From NCBI GenBank assembly GCA_000727475.1, contig KL647289.1, positions 1,552,036-1,616,035 of the forward strand: a DNA stretch of 64,000 bases, read 5' to 3'. Source of the DNA: Sarcocystis neurona (taxonomy: Eukaryota > Apicomplexa > Conoidasida > Eucoccidiorida > Sarcocystidae). Numbering within the stretch: position 1 is the stretch's first letter; each line of letters begins with the position of its first letter. The notes under the pieces were generated by a model that did no database searches, had not been told where the DNA came from, and saw only the letters and a program-made list of their open reading frames with translations. The position numbers were made by a program, and so were the translations under genes. This document shows positions 36,501-48,500 of the stretch, piece after piece.

Positions 36501-39500
36501 CGGCCGCCAATTCATTCGCAGCGCATGATCTGACAGACGCAAGTATAACGCGTCACAAGCTTTACAGGCGCCCACCGTCAGCTGTTCGTGTATAAGCACG
36601 TATCCGTTGCTTGTGTTTGCACAACCCGTTGCCGCACTGACGGTCGTTGCTAAAGCGAAATGAACGTAACCTGCGGCAGAGAAGGTTCCCGCCCGCTGTT
36701 GCGACGTCACCCCTCACAGCTACAGGCAACAACCCTACTCATTTAGACGACGAAAGATTTTGCGAAAAAGAGTCCTACTTGTCCGCTTGAATTGGGGAAC
36801 CTGGTAACAGCGAACGTAACGCCACCGCACGAAAGGAGTGGCTGCATCTTATAGGGTGTTCCGTATGACGCATGCGTGGGTGCGTACACATAATAGGTAT
36901 TTGCACGTATACAGGACAAAGATACTCTTCAGGAAACCGCTCCGGTGCGCTGGACAAGGACGCCTACACCGAGTGCTGCGTGGCTGCTAGCTCTACCACC
37001 GTCAGTGTTCCCCCAACGCTCCGCGATCCCCACAGCTTTTGTGCACCTTCCCTTACGCACGGCCTCCAACAGCTCCTCCTCCAACTTGGACGAGAATGAT
37101 TCGGGAATGTTTTGAAAAGCTTTCACACATACTCAACAGTCTCTTCCTGAATTCTGTAACACCCCTGTCTCGCTGTGTTGTTGTATTCGTCTTTCGTGCA
37201 CCGACGATGTGTTCGAGTTTTCTTGTTGACACCTGTTCCCGGAACACGACTTCGTCACGTGGAAACGTTGACTTCACCGCATGCGTCTGGAGCACCGTAC
37301 GCGTATCAAATTCGTGTGGAGCTTCGCCGCCCAGGATGTGCCCTGATTCGCAGTATACGCTCATGCACATGCGAGCAACGCCTCGTACCTTCGCTTCTTC
37401 CAAAGACTTCGGCGGTTTGTCGTAAAAAGATGCTTTCTTCCTGGCAGTGCTGTCAGACAGACACTTCCTTGTATTCGACCCACCGGTGTTACCGGCATGT
37501 GCACTCGGCGACTCTGCCGTTTCCAACTTAGGAAACTCCACCTGATGCGAAGCTCTTCGCTTGCCGCCCGTAGTGTCTGCAACTTCACCCCCTGAAGCAG
37601 CTTTCCACAGCTTTCTCGGCCTCCACGTGAGAGACAATCTGTTCGACGTCTGCCTATCTGCAGTTCCTGCTGCGGATGGCTTTGCAGAAGAGTCAGATGC
37701 CTGAACCGAAGCTGTCCAGACATCTTTTTCTGACCGCGTATATGCAGCTGCCCGTCCACGAAAACTGCGTGCTGCCTTCAGGTTGACATGGTGGCGGGCA
37801 CTGGGAACTTCGGCTGGTCCAGGACTGTCGGGTGTGTCGCCACGACGATCATGCGGCAGAGGCCTGTTTGTTTTAGCGTCGCGAGTGAAGCCGCCAACCC
37901 TCGTGGTCTCCCGAGCGCTAGCATTTCCGAAATTGGCTATTGCCTTTGCGTTGGGCGAAACAAAACCAGCCGTTTTTTTCAGGCGCGCCGCGTTTACAAG
38001 CAAAGCCTCTGTGTGTGCTCTCAACGGCATCTTCGGTCGGTTTCTGTCCGGCGGACGCGCTGTGACGGGGGAGGAGGTCTCAGGAGGTTCAACCTCTGCT
38101 GCTCTAATGTGCTTCCGCAGACCAATCGCCTCCATTTTGCTCCTCGTTTGGGCAGTCGGGTTTCCTGCACCATGCTCAGTCTTTTCAAACATGCTCTTGT
38201 CAGACTCTTTTCCTAAATCCTGTTTGCAGGCAGCCCTCGCACGAACCGATTTCTCTTCCTTGTCGGAAAATGCACGGCCTTTCAGGCTGCGGTTGGTACA
38301 GGTATCAGTAGGCGCTGAGTGGCATGCAACGCCGTATTTGCTGCTTCCATGCGGCGTTTCTCCTCGTAACTCTGACGTCTCACCTGCGTGCCGTGCCTGT
38401 ATGTCACCGGCTATTTTAACGGGGCCGCAGAGGTCTCCCTGCGCGGTTGAATGCGGCAACGTGGTATCCCGCTGCGCTACCGAGGACGAGGGACGTTCTG
38501 TGCACGACTCTGTTGCATTGTCATCAGCATTGACTTCTGACGCTACAGAAGTGCCACGTTCTTCACGGCGTTCCGTTTGAAGACCCTCTTCCCTTCCTGG
38601 TGAAAAACTCATACCGGGAGAGTCGAATGTGGAAAGTTCCCGTCCTGGCAGGGGGTGAGCAACGACGTTGCCGACACGTGGACGCGACGTCGCCACACGC
38701 TGTTGATTCGTACGGAAGAAAGGTTCAGCCGCGCACGTACCGTGCTGCGACTGATTACATTCCTTCTGCAAACGGTTGTGTCCGTCAGCGATCCCGCTGG
38801 TCCCGGAAATGCCCTCCTGCCTTTCTCGACGTGCAGCTGCTGCCTTTGACCGAAAAGTCTGGTATTTCGACTGGACGACAGCGTGACCACGTCCATCCGA
38901 CTGGCTACCAAAAAAAGCTTTTTCTCTTCTGTTCTTCGACGTTGCTCCCCTGTCATCAATCTTTGGTCCTGACGAACAAACCTCCGACTCCGTAGAGGAA
39001 CGTGAAGCGAGTGCTGTTGCCGATTCGAAACCGTCACGGTCCACCGGCACGTTTTCTGACAGCGGCTGCGACTGACGCCGAGTATTTTCTGCAAGAAGCA
39101 AATCTTTTTCCCCCCCTTTCTGCTGGTCAGATTGTCTGGGACTCACTGTAGAGTCTCGTTCCACAGGTAAAGGCGCGACCGACGTCCCTGCAGCGGCCTG
39201 ACGAGCTCCACGAACCGGCGTTTCAGCAGCGCTTGAAAAAGTGGGACCGGCCGCTTCTTCCAGCCCTGCGTCAAGTGACGGCTGGGATGTCAGGGCGTTT
39301 TTCCTCTGGTGTGGCCCATCCCCAAAACCCGCTTCTATTTTTCGCATGGTAGCTGCCAAGGTGACTTCTGGTAGATCACGTTTTCCCAAAGAGAAACCTC
39401 CCCTCTGCGCGGCGGCGTCGCTGGTGACTGCTGCTGATGAATGAGCACCTGTTTGTTCTCTTCGGGTGGGCACAGACCTCGCCGTTCTTTCTTTCTGTCT

Positions 39501-42500
39501 GGTGAATGCACTCGCACCATTGTTGGTCATGCTGCTGCTACGTCCGCTCTGCCTTCTTCGCGCCATGCGCTCAAACGATCGAATGCGCTCAGCTACCACA
39601 GAGTCCTTCTTCCGCAGGACCCCCTCCCGCAAACGGAGAGGAGGTCCTTCGTCTTCCGCTCTGCTTTCGGCGTGGAACGCCTGCGCAGCAGCGGCAGTAG
39701 CAAAGTGAGAACTATCAGGAAGTGGAGGGCGACCAACAGCAGGAAGCTTCACGCGTCCAAAGCGATAAAGGCCTGCAAGAGCTTTGACCTGCTTCGAGAC
39801 TGCTACGTTGGCAGACGGGTGACCACTCCCCTCTGCCTGGAGTCCCCTGCTTTCCCCTGTGTTCGCGCCCACACTTCCGTCGCCTTCAAGTCCGTCGTTA
39901 TCATCGAGCTTCTGCAACTGAGCAAACGGTGCGGGCCGCACAGGTTGTCGTCTGTCTACCAGTTTCGAGCCAGCACCTTTGGAAACAGGTGCTGCCCAAG
40001 GTTTGCCATGTCGCCACCCCCCGACGTCTCCTCCTGTCGCTGTAGTGCTCGCAGTGCCCATAGCTTGATTTGTGCGGAGCAGCATGGTCGCCGACTTTAT
40101 CAGCGCGCGAACGTTCTCCACGGACGCTTGCGACTTCACACGGTCCGCGCGTGGTTTGCCTCCGGAGCTCTGTGAATCCTTCTGTGTCGCAGAATGACTT
40201 GACGACGCGACTACCCTGTCTAGAAAAAAAGAAGCTTCTTTGAATGTCTCGTACTCTTTCGTACCTATACCAGGCACACTGAACAAGCCCGCGTCATCCA
40301 GTACAACTCCCTCAGCACTTCTTGTGCGCGATTCTGATGTTCCCCCTGCTTCCGTCTCTGCAGCGTGCATCTCCTTCAGTATTCTCCCGTACACTGGAGA
40401 ACTGCTGTCTGTGTACGGAGTCTGCTCGCTCACAGGTTGGGGAAAGACTTCTGGTGCTTGCTGTGCCAACGCCGAGCGAGTCGGCAGCGCGTCGGCTGCA
40501 GCCGATCGCGGGCGTGGACGCGGTGCAGCTTCAGGGATCTCAAAGTCTTTCACGAATTCTCCAGAGATATCTGTAATGCTTCTGGCATAAGAGTGGCTCT
40601 CGTGCGCAGCCGTAAGCGCTTGATCTGTTGCTTCTCGTAAAATTTTCTCGGTGCTCACTTTAGGCCGCGTAAGGCTGGGTGTATTCGGCTTCGGACTCTT
40701 TTTCAGAGTCGCCGGCACTGGTGTACTTTCGGATAAAAGATTCTTCAAACGCTCCGTACGGCAGTTCAAACGGTGTGCACCTGAATTCTCCCTACGAGGC
40801 TGATGACTTCTTGGGTCACCTGGCAAGTGGCGCTGTAGCGGTGAGTTTTCTGTCCGCTTATTCGCCTGGACAGCAGCAGTACTAGGGGCCTCAGCGGGAC
40901 GCTGTCTGATTGAGGAGTGGCGAATGCCGTCTGCAAGTTTTGTCGGACTTCCCACCATGGCTGCTTCATCCCCCCTTTTCACGTGTAACGGTAACACTGA
41001 CGGTGGCTGGCAATCGTCCGTAACCTCCGAACCCAGTTTCGAAAAGACAAAAGCCGTGCCCTCAGAGTGGTGCAGAGAGCTTCCCGCTGAGACTGACTTG
41101 CTCGGTTTGCCGCCCGTTCCAACCGCTGCATCAGGTACAACAGTCGGTGCGCCGATTTCAACGGCGTGAAGCTGCCTGTCGCCTGCGCTCGGCGCTTCAT
41201 GTAACTGGAGAGCATCTCCAGTCCCCGGCTCTGCCTCACGCCTTCTCGGACCTGCGCGCACAACCGCCTGCAAGAGTTCCCTTCCCATAGATGGTCCTTC
41301 CATTTCCTGAGAGCTTTCTGCAGGAGGCGGAGGTTTTGTCTCTTCGTTGTCCACTCGCGGTGAGACAACCGTGTCCGAAGTCGTGACGGGACACGGGTGG
41401 GCTGTTTCTTCCAACAAAGGGAATTGTTCAGCAGCTTCCCACCCGCGGCAAATAGGGGGGTGCTCCCCACGAGGGGCCTTCAACTCTGGACTTTTCTCCA
41501 GATCAAGCAGGCGCTCCTGCGGGTGCCACAGCGCGGTGTTCACCAAGAGGCTTCGTGTAACGGAAGCGCGCGGCGGCGACTGTCCACTTCTGGCCGCGAG
41601 TGGCTGGTGTTTGCGGCCTTCGATGTCCAAATCCAATGCGTCATCAAAAAGGCTTGCGACGATGTCCGCCTTCTTCCGATCGAGCTCGTCATCAGACTGT
41701 AGAGGCGTGTCAGCAGGAAGCGCGACAGCAGCTATCTGAGGCGGGTTCACGGCACACAGACCAGCATGTAAGTCTTTCACCAGGTCCTTGAGACGCTTCT
41801 TTTGCAACTGCCTTTCATGGCTACTGCGCAGCCAGTAAAGGTTGAGCGGCGGTACTGGAGGGCGCGACGGCGGGGACGTCGGTGGAACGTAACGCGGAGA
41901 AAAGGGAGGAGACGGACACACCGTTGAGTCCCACCGATCCAGCTCGTCGCCTGTCTCTGCCACCGAGAGTCCACTCCACCGGCGTTTCTCGTCTTCTAGC
42001 GACAAGTGGCTGCTCCACAACTTCACTTTTTCGTCTGTTTCCCTTTCACCTGCCGCAAAAAAGGCGGCACTTTCCGTCTTCTTACTCTCCTCAGCAAACA
42101 TGGGAAGCGCCGACTCTGTCGACAACGACATCGTCTTATTATCAGCGTTTCCAGCAGGGACACCAGCTGCCCCGGTTGACGCAGCTGGAGGACTGTTGGG
42201 TGTTTGAGGGGCGGAGCGTGGCGACGAGGCTTGCTCGACTGCCGAGGGCGCCGGCGCAGCAGGTGGTCTCTCATCCTCAGGCACTCCTGTCACCCTCTGT
42301 GCGGGTGTCGAATTGACATCTGCAGCCTTCAGGTCTTCGGAAAACACTCTTGTAAGATGCGACACACCGTGGGTTGATGCTGTTTTTTGCGTTCCTGCAG
42401 GCGGTGACTGCAGGGAGCCATCATCTTTCAAAACGCCTGTCAGTTCTGAAGCCGCTGGCCTGCTCTCCGACGTTTCAACTAGCTTCTTCTTTGAGACAAT

Positions 42501-45500
42501 GATATCTTGCAAAGATCTAGACACAGAGGAAGCACTAGTTCTTTCTTTTGATACTTGCAATGGCGCTACGCCGTTGTGAGCGACAGGAGTTGCGTCTGCA
42601 GCCCCGCCGCACTCTACACAGGGAGCAGCGGCAGCGCCTGAATGTACAGCCTCACAGGCAACGCTTGCTGACGCAGCCGAAGGGAAAGGACCACGAGTTT
42701 GTACGTCGTCCCCGAGAAAAAATTCTCCTTTTTCTTCTAAACCCCGCTCTTCTCTGGCCGGAGGCATGGACACAGAGAACTTGGGTGCACAAGTAGTTGT
42801 CAACGCCCCCGAAGGATTACACACTTCCGCGGCGACTACCAACTGATGAACGTGGTCACCCCTGCGTGGATCCTTCACGGGACGTAAGGCCAGTTGCTCT
42901 GCAGGACATCTCCAGAGGCCTGCAGGGCCTCCTGGTGTTCTTTTTCCCTCCGGGAGTGATGTGTCCGACGGCAGTCTTTCAGATTTAGAGACATTGTCTT
43001 CTCCTTTGCGTGTGGCGGGTACTTCATGCTCCGCTGAAACACGGAGCGGAACAGACGGGGCGTCGGGAGTCCGCTCTTCCTTCAGATTTGCAGAGGACAC
43101 GGGCCCGCTAACTCCAGTGGGACCGAGGGGTTCCTGTTTGTCAGTGAAGAGAACAGCTTCTTCCCGGGCAGCGCTGTCTCCAATCAAAGGCTGTATATCT
43201 CGGGCAATGGTATACTCTACATTTGGACGGATGGGTGCCGGCGTTGTCCCATCAGCAGCTTGTACCAGCTCGCGATTCTGCGGCCCCTGAGCGGGCTCGT
43301 CGACAACATCGTTCGCTCCCGCCACGCGCATCTCTCCCACGGAAGGCTTCCCAGCAGTAGCTGGTGCTCTCCCGCCGCCTTCGCCTGGGCTATGTATCTC
43401 CACTGTGGCCTCCACATCTTCACACAAGAAACGCAGCTGCGACCCTGATGAGCTCTCCTGCCTCGTAAGCTCCTCGTTCTCAGGGATTGTCTCAATTTTA
43501 ACGAAAGACGAGCCCGACAGACGTTTTGAGGCAGACCTGTTCGGAAAAATTCCTGGGTCTTCACGCTGCGTGGTTACCTCCACCTGTTTTGGCCTGGAAT
43601 CTGTCACTTCGCTATTCGTCTTCACCGAAGAAGACGACTGCGGCTCGACTCCGGCAGGATGTAGCCGACGGGTATCGAAGAGGACGCCGCCCAGATTCTC
43701 CACCGAAGCCGATCCTGCCTGGGACTCCGACACTGCAGGCACCCGTCTCCGCTGTTTCCGTGTTGCCTTCTCCGTTATTGCTGGGGGTACTGCAGCAACC
43801 TTGTTCGGGTCCGAGAACACTTCTGAAGATTGCAATGCGCACCGTTTCTTTCCATAATTGGACAACGAAGAGCTCTCTGCCAATCCTCGTTCCTCCGTTG
43901 TCAGGCTCGCGGTTGTAGTATCCTCCCTCTCTGGCAGACAAACCAGGGCATCCACCTCTCGACGTCCCTCGTCAGTGGCAGGCCACATCTTACAACCTGG
44001 TCCCTCTAGCTTGTCTGAACTCAGGAACCGCTCCACGCGAGCACGTGTCTCCCCGGCAGTATCGGCCGCAACCGTCATCGCGTCCGCCCGCCCGACCTTC
44101 GGCCGCCCTGCATCCCGTTGTATGCTCTGCCCCAGTTGTTCTTCCATTGCTCTATCTGTCGGTGCCTTTGAACCGGTCGGAGGGCGACCTGGCACCTCTA
44201 GCAAGAAATCTGTGCTTCCACCTCCTGCTCCAAGTTCCCTCTGAAGTTTAATCGTTGTCTGTCGATCGCGGTCTAAACCAAGCTCTTTGGGAGCTTGTGA
44301 CGCTAGTTCTTCATCAGGTATCTTCTCTCCTTCAGCAATGTCTTCAGCCGTGTGTGGACTCATGGGAAGTGTCAATACTTCAGTGTGGCTATGGGCTTCC
44401 ACTGCACCCGCCTTATCCTTTGCTCGCCTGGGGACCAATACAGCAGAGCCGGTCGCATCTTTATCCTTGCGCCTCGTAAAAAGCTCCACGCCAAGAGTTT
44501 CCTCCGCAGCCACTACCTCCCTCAAATCAACACTCGAACCCGAGATAGCACTCGGTGGTCCATCGTCTGGGGTTAGACGTGGAGACACCGCCTGTTCTAC
44601 ATCGTTCTTCTGGCCAGCCACCTCGTCTTGCCCTGCGACCGCCAGTCCAGGCGCGACTGCGCTGATATGAACCCCCAAGGCGGGGGAGCTCTCGACGAGA
44701 TTTCGCGGCTTTGTCACCGCTGTCGCAGCATCCGGACTGTCGGAAAATTTCACACACGCTGCGTTTCCTTCACGTGCCCGTTCTGTACTCTTGTACGCGT
44801 CCGCTGGTTGAGCGCTAGAACACACCTTGCCTTCTCCGTGGCCACCCCTGCCCATAGTCCCCAACCCAGCCACTTCAACTGTCGTCCCTGGCGACACATT
44901 TTTCATCTCCGTTGGTTGAGCGGTGGAAAACACCTTGCTCCCTCCCTGGCCATCCCTGCCCATAGATCTCAACTCAGAATAAGCGCTAGCCACTTCAGCT
45001 GCCACCTGTGGCGAGATACTCCTCACCTCCGCATTCCGTTTCTTCCCTCGGTCGAAAAAAGTACCCATGTGGGGCTGCCCCGTTTTTGCGCCAGAAAGTA
45101 TCTTTTCGACAGTTTGCCGGCAAATTTCCCCATCGCTCGCCGCTCCTTTCTGTCCACGTCGACTGGCTTTCCCCATCTTAAGGTCGCGTCCTGACACTTC
45201 TACGTCCTCTCGTTCCTGCCTCCGTACCACGCGTAACGAGATCTGTCGCCGAGCACTGGACTGGCCCCTCTTCAACTCCCTGTAATTCGCTTTCCCCTGA
45301 ATTATTCGGGGACACTTCTGTCGTTTTAATTCAGAGCCAACTTTTTTTATCACCGCCGCGGGTTTGCCACTGACGGTGTCGTCCGCTTCCATTTCGGAAT
45401 CGCTGGCTGTCTTTCTTTGCGCGTCCACACCAGTTATCTTTGCAACTACGCTTGTCTCTTCAGGTTCTCGAGGACATTCTTCTGCGGACTTCCGGTGTGG

Positions 45501-48500
45501 CACGCGCCGAGCAGCTACATCCCTGGCGTCGCTGCAGGGCATTTCTTCTAGGTCAGACCCGCGCGGAATGTTCGGTGTGCTGCCGACAGGCAAAGTGCGG
45601 GGAGAACCACACGGTGTTCCGCGACCCTTGGCTGCACGTTCTGTCGCCGCTAGTTCTCCCGTTTGTACTTCCGACTGCGGCTGATGCTGCGACGGCTGTC
45701 CCCTAGATCTCCTCTGGTCGTCCAGCAACATTGTGTTAAGCTTTTTCTCTTGCTCCTCCCCGCCCCCTTCCAGCTGTCGCAATAGTTGGGCAGGATCTTT
45801 TTGTCGAAAAGGCCCTTCCGCAGCGTCTTTCGCATCCGCGCACGTCGCCGCTTCAATGCCTTGTCCGGACACGGCTGAGTCTTCCTTATCCGCATAACCT
45901 GTTATCACCTGAGGCGCAGCCTCTCTGATGTTCTCAACAAGCAAACTCTTCCCGGGTTCACGCTCTTGCATCACTGTTAGTGTACTTCTGTCGAAAAAGC
46001 TGGTCGGGACGTCGTCTTCCGGCAAAGATGACCAGCTGCCTTCAACAGGCAGGTGACAGGGAGCTTTCTTCTCAGGGGAAACCTGTGGCGTTCCTTTGAA
46101 AGGCACAAGGTTAGTAGCGTTCTCTTCAGGTGGAGTCTCTGCCGCAGCGGCCGAACATTCGGCAGACACATTCTTCGCAGATCCGACTTCTGCCAGAGGT
46201 TTCAATTCTTTCTCACGCGGAGAACCATCAGCCGCGTCCGTCCAATTTTTTTTAGAGGAAACTGGCTCCCTGATTCTTTTATCACGCGCAACCTCCATAG
46301 CTCCTCTTCTACTCGTACAGACGTCTGCGTCCTCCGGAGACAAAGATCTACTCGTCTGTTTCCTCCGCTGGAAAGGCGCTGTGTTCCCGTCGTCTGTAGG
46401 CCCAGTTGTTTCTGTCGCAGACAGCGGCTTCGGAGCTTCTTGAAGAGGCGCAGCTTCTGTAGCAGCGTTTTCAAGCGAACATCTCGAATCTTTTCCTTTT
46501 GGCACGACCCCCCCCACCCCCACGGCCCCCGTAGAGCCGTAGTCGAACAGGGACTGTGAGGCGTCTCTGCGAGGCGCGGTCTGCGTTGCGTCTCCTTCCA
46601 ACACAGAATTCAACTGTTGCTCGTGCTCTGCCTCTGCGACTTTTTCTTCAGGCGGGAAACGCATTTTTGCTGACTCCCTATCACGCCGAAATATCGTACT
46701 TTCTTTCTCCGGCAAAGACCGCAAAGATTCTCCCCTGGGAAGGGTCGCCGTGCTTTGTCTGTCAGCCTCCATATCGGCAGCTTCCTTCTTGCAGACGCGT
46801 TGTTCTCCCTCGTGTCGCTGCTTCACCTCAGAAGCTTCTCTCTTGGAACTAGTTTTCAAAACTTGCTGCTCACGTGACAGCTTTCTGACTGGCTCGTCAG
46901 AAACAAACGCCCTTTCCCTCTCACAGACCCGCTCCGACACCTTTTCCTTGAGCACTGCGTCCTTAGCACCTCCCTCAATCAGCGAGTTTGTAGCTTTTGG
47001 TTCATGCACAGAGTCAGGTGTTCCCTTATCGCGCACCCCGAGCACACGTTCGTCCTCAGATAGCTGCCTAGTGTCTCCTTCCTCAGTCACACTTTTAACG
47101 AACGGCGTTTCAATCAAACGCTCTCCAACCCTTGTCGCAAAAGACCCTTTCTCCTGTGCTGTCTCTCGTGCTTTTCTCTGCGGGAATTCATCCGCAGTGC
47201 CTCTCTCATGCACCCGCTCTGGCACCGCCTCGGGGACGACTTCCGCGGTGAATTTGGAAAAGGACACAGACGGCTCAGCTGTCCTGGGCAGTTTGTATGT
47301 GGGAAGGTTCGACTCATCTCGCCTCTGATGATCGTTTGTTTGCTGCAGGAGCTTTTCGAATTTTATCTCGCCAGTGCATCGGGCGTCTTCTCTTTGGTTT
47401 GCCTCCCCTGCAGTGCCTTTCCCTAGCAGATCCATGACACCCACCCCTGTCTCCGCCTCCGGCCAAGGTTCTCCAATTTCAACGCTTGGCGCGCAAGTCG
47501 TGCGCTCTACCCTCACACCCGATTTGGCAGTTTGGATGCTGTCTTTTCTTCCTCTTGCTGGCTCCTTAAGATTCTGTGAGACTTCTGCGCCTTGTGCGTT
47601 GAATGCCTGTCTCGGCCTTTCAGGTTCCAACTGCAGAACAGCCTTCGCCGGCGGCACTTCATTCGCAGCTGCCAGCAGCGCCCCCTTCCCTGCATCCTCT
47701 GTCGCGGACCCTCTGTTTTCCAAGTGCAGTGGAAAAGATTCGGACTGCGCTTTCTTCCGTGAAATCTTGGACGATTCCTCCTTCCGCTCGGCATCTGCCC
47801 CTCTTGCAGGTGGCAACACCTTGCAAGAAGCTTCCTTCCCTCGCGGAAGTGTTGCAGTCTTCTGTATACGCGTCATAGTCTCGTCCGTTTCCTCCTCTCG
47901 TGGAACCTGAAGACGGTCTCGTACGTGTCTGGTTCTCCTTGGACTATTTGACACTTCCTGTTTCAAAGCGGAAATGGCGGACTTACGCATCGCTTTGAGA
48001 CCAGCTGTGGAGGAAATGCCACTTACACTTGTGGATCTCCCCAAAACTCCCGCCATATGCCCTGCCTGCCCATGGTGACCCAAATTCCACGCGGGGGCCG
48101 TCTTATCTCCGCACGTCGCACTGAAGGAGTCGTGACCGAGAGAGACGGTAGCGGCTTTCTTGACGTGTTCTCTATCCGGCAGTGAACCTTGCTGAGACCC
48201 GACCTCACCTACGGTTTCGCTCGTATGGCCTTCGTCACGCACTGCTTCTCTCACACATGCCTTGTGCCGCCCTGCAGGCTGTCCCGCACAGAGATCTAAC
48301 CTCCTTTCTGCTTCCCCCTTCACTAGCGCGCGCTTCTCTGTCGCTTCGCCGTGCTCTCCGGACGACTCTCTCGCAGAGCGCTCAGACTGCGCGGTGAGAT
48401 CCAGAGGTGACCTAACGCCATCGTCTTCTTGCGTGGCTGGTTTGGTCGAATTCACCAACACGGAGGTCTCCGTGCTATTCGCTTGCTCCGCCGTTTGCCT

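Noticed and set aside
37053..37388. C-terminal 110 codons of the giant open frame after the GTACGAG donor
   Set aside because: Composition changes (Cys/Met/Val/His-rich), and skipping it by splicing produces an IQ motif in phase; treated as intron.
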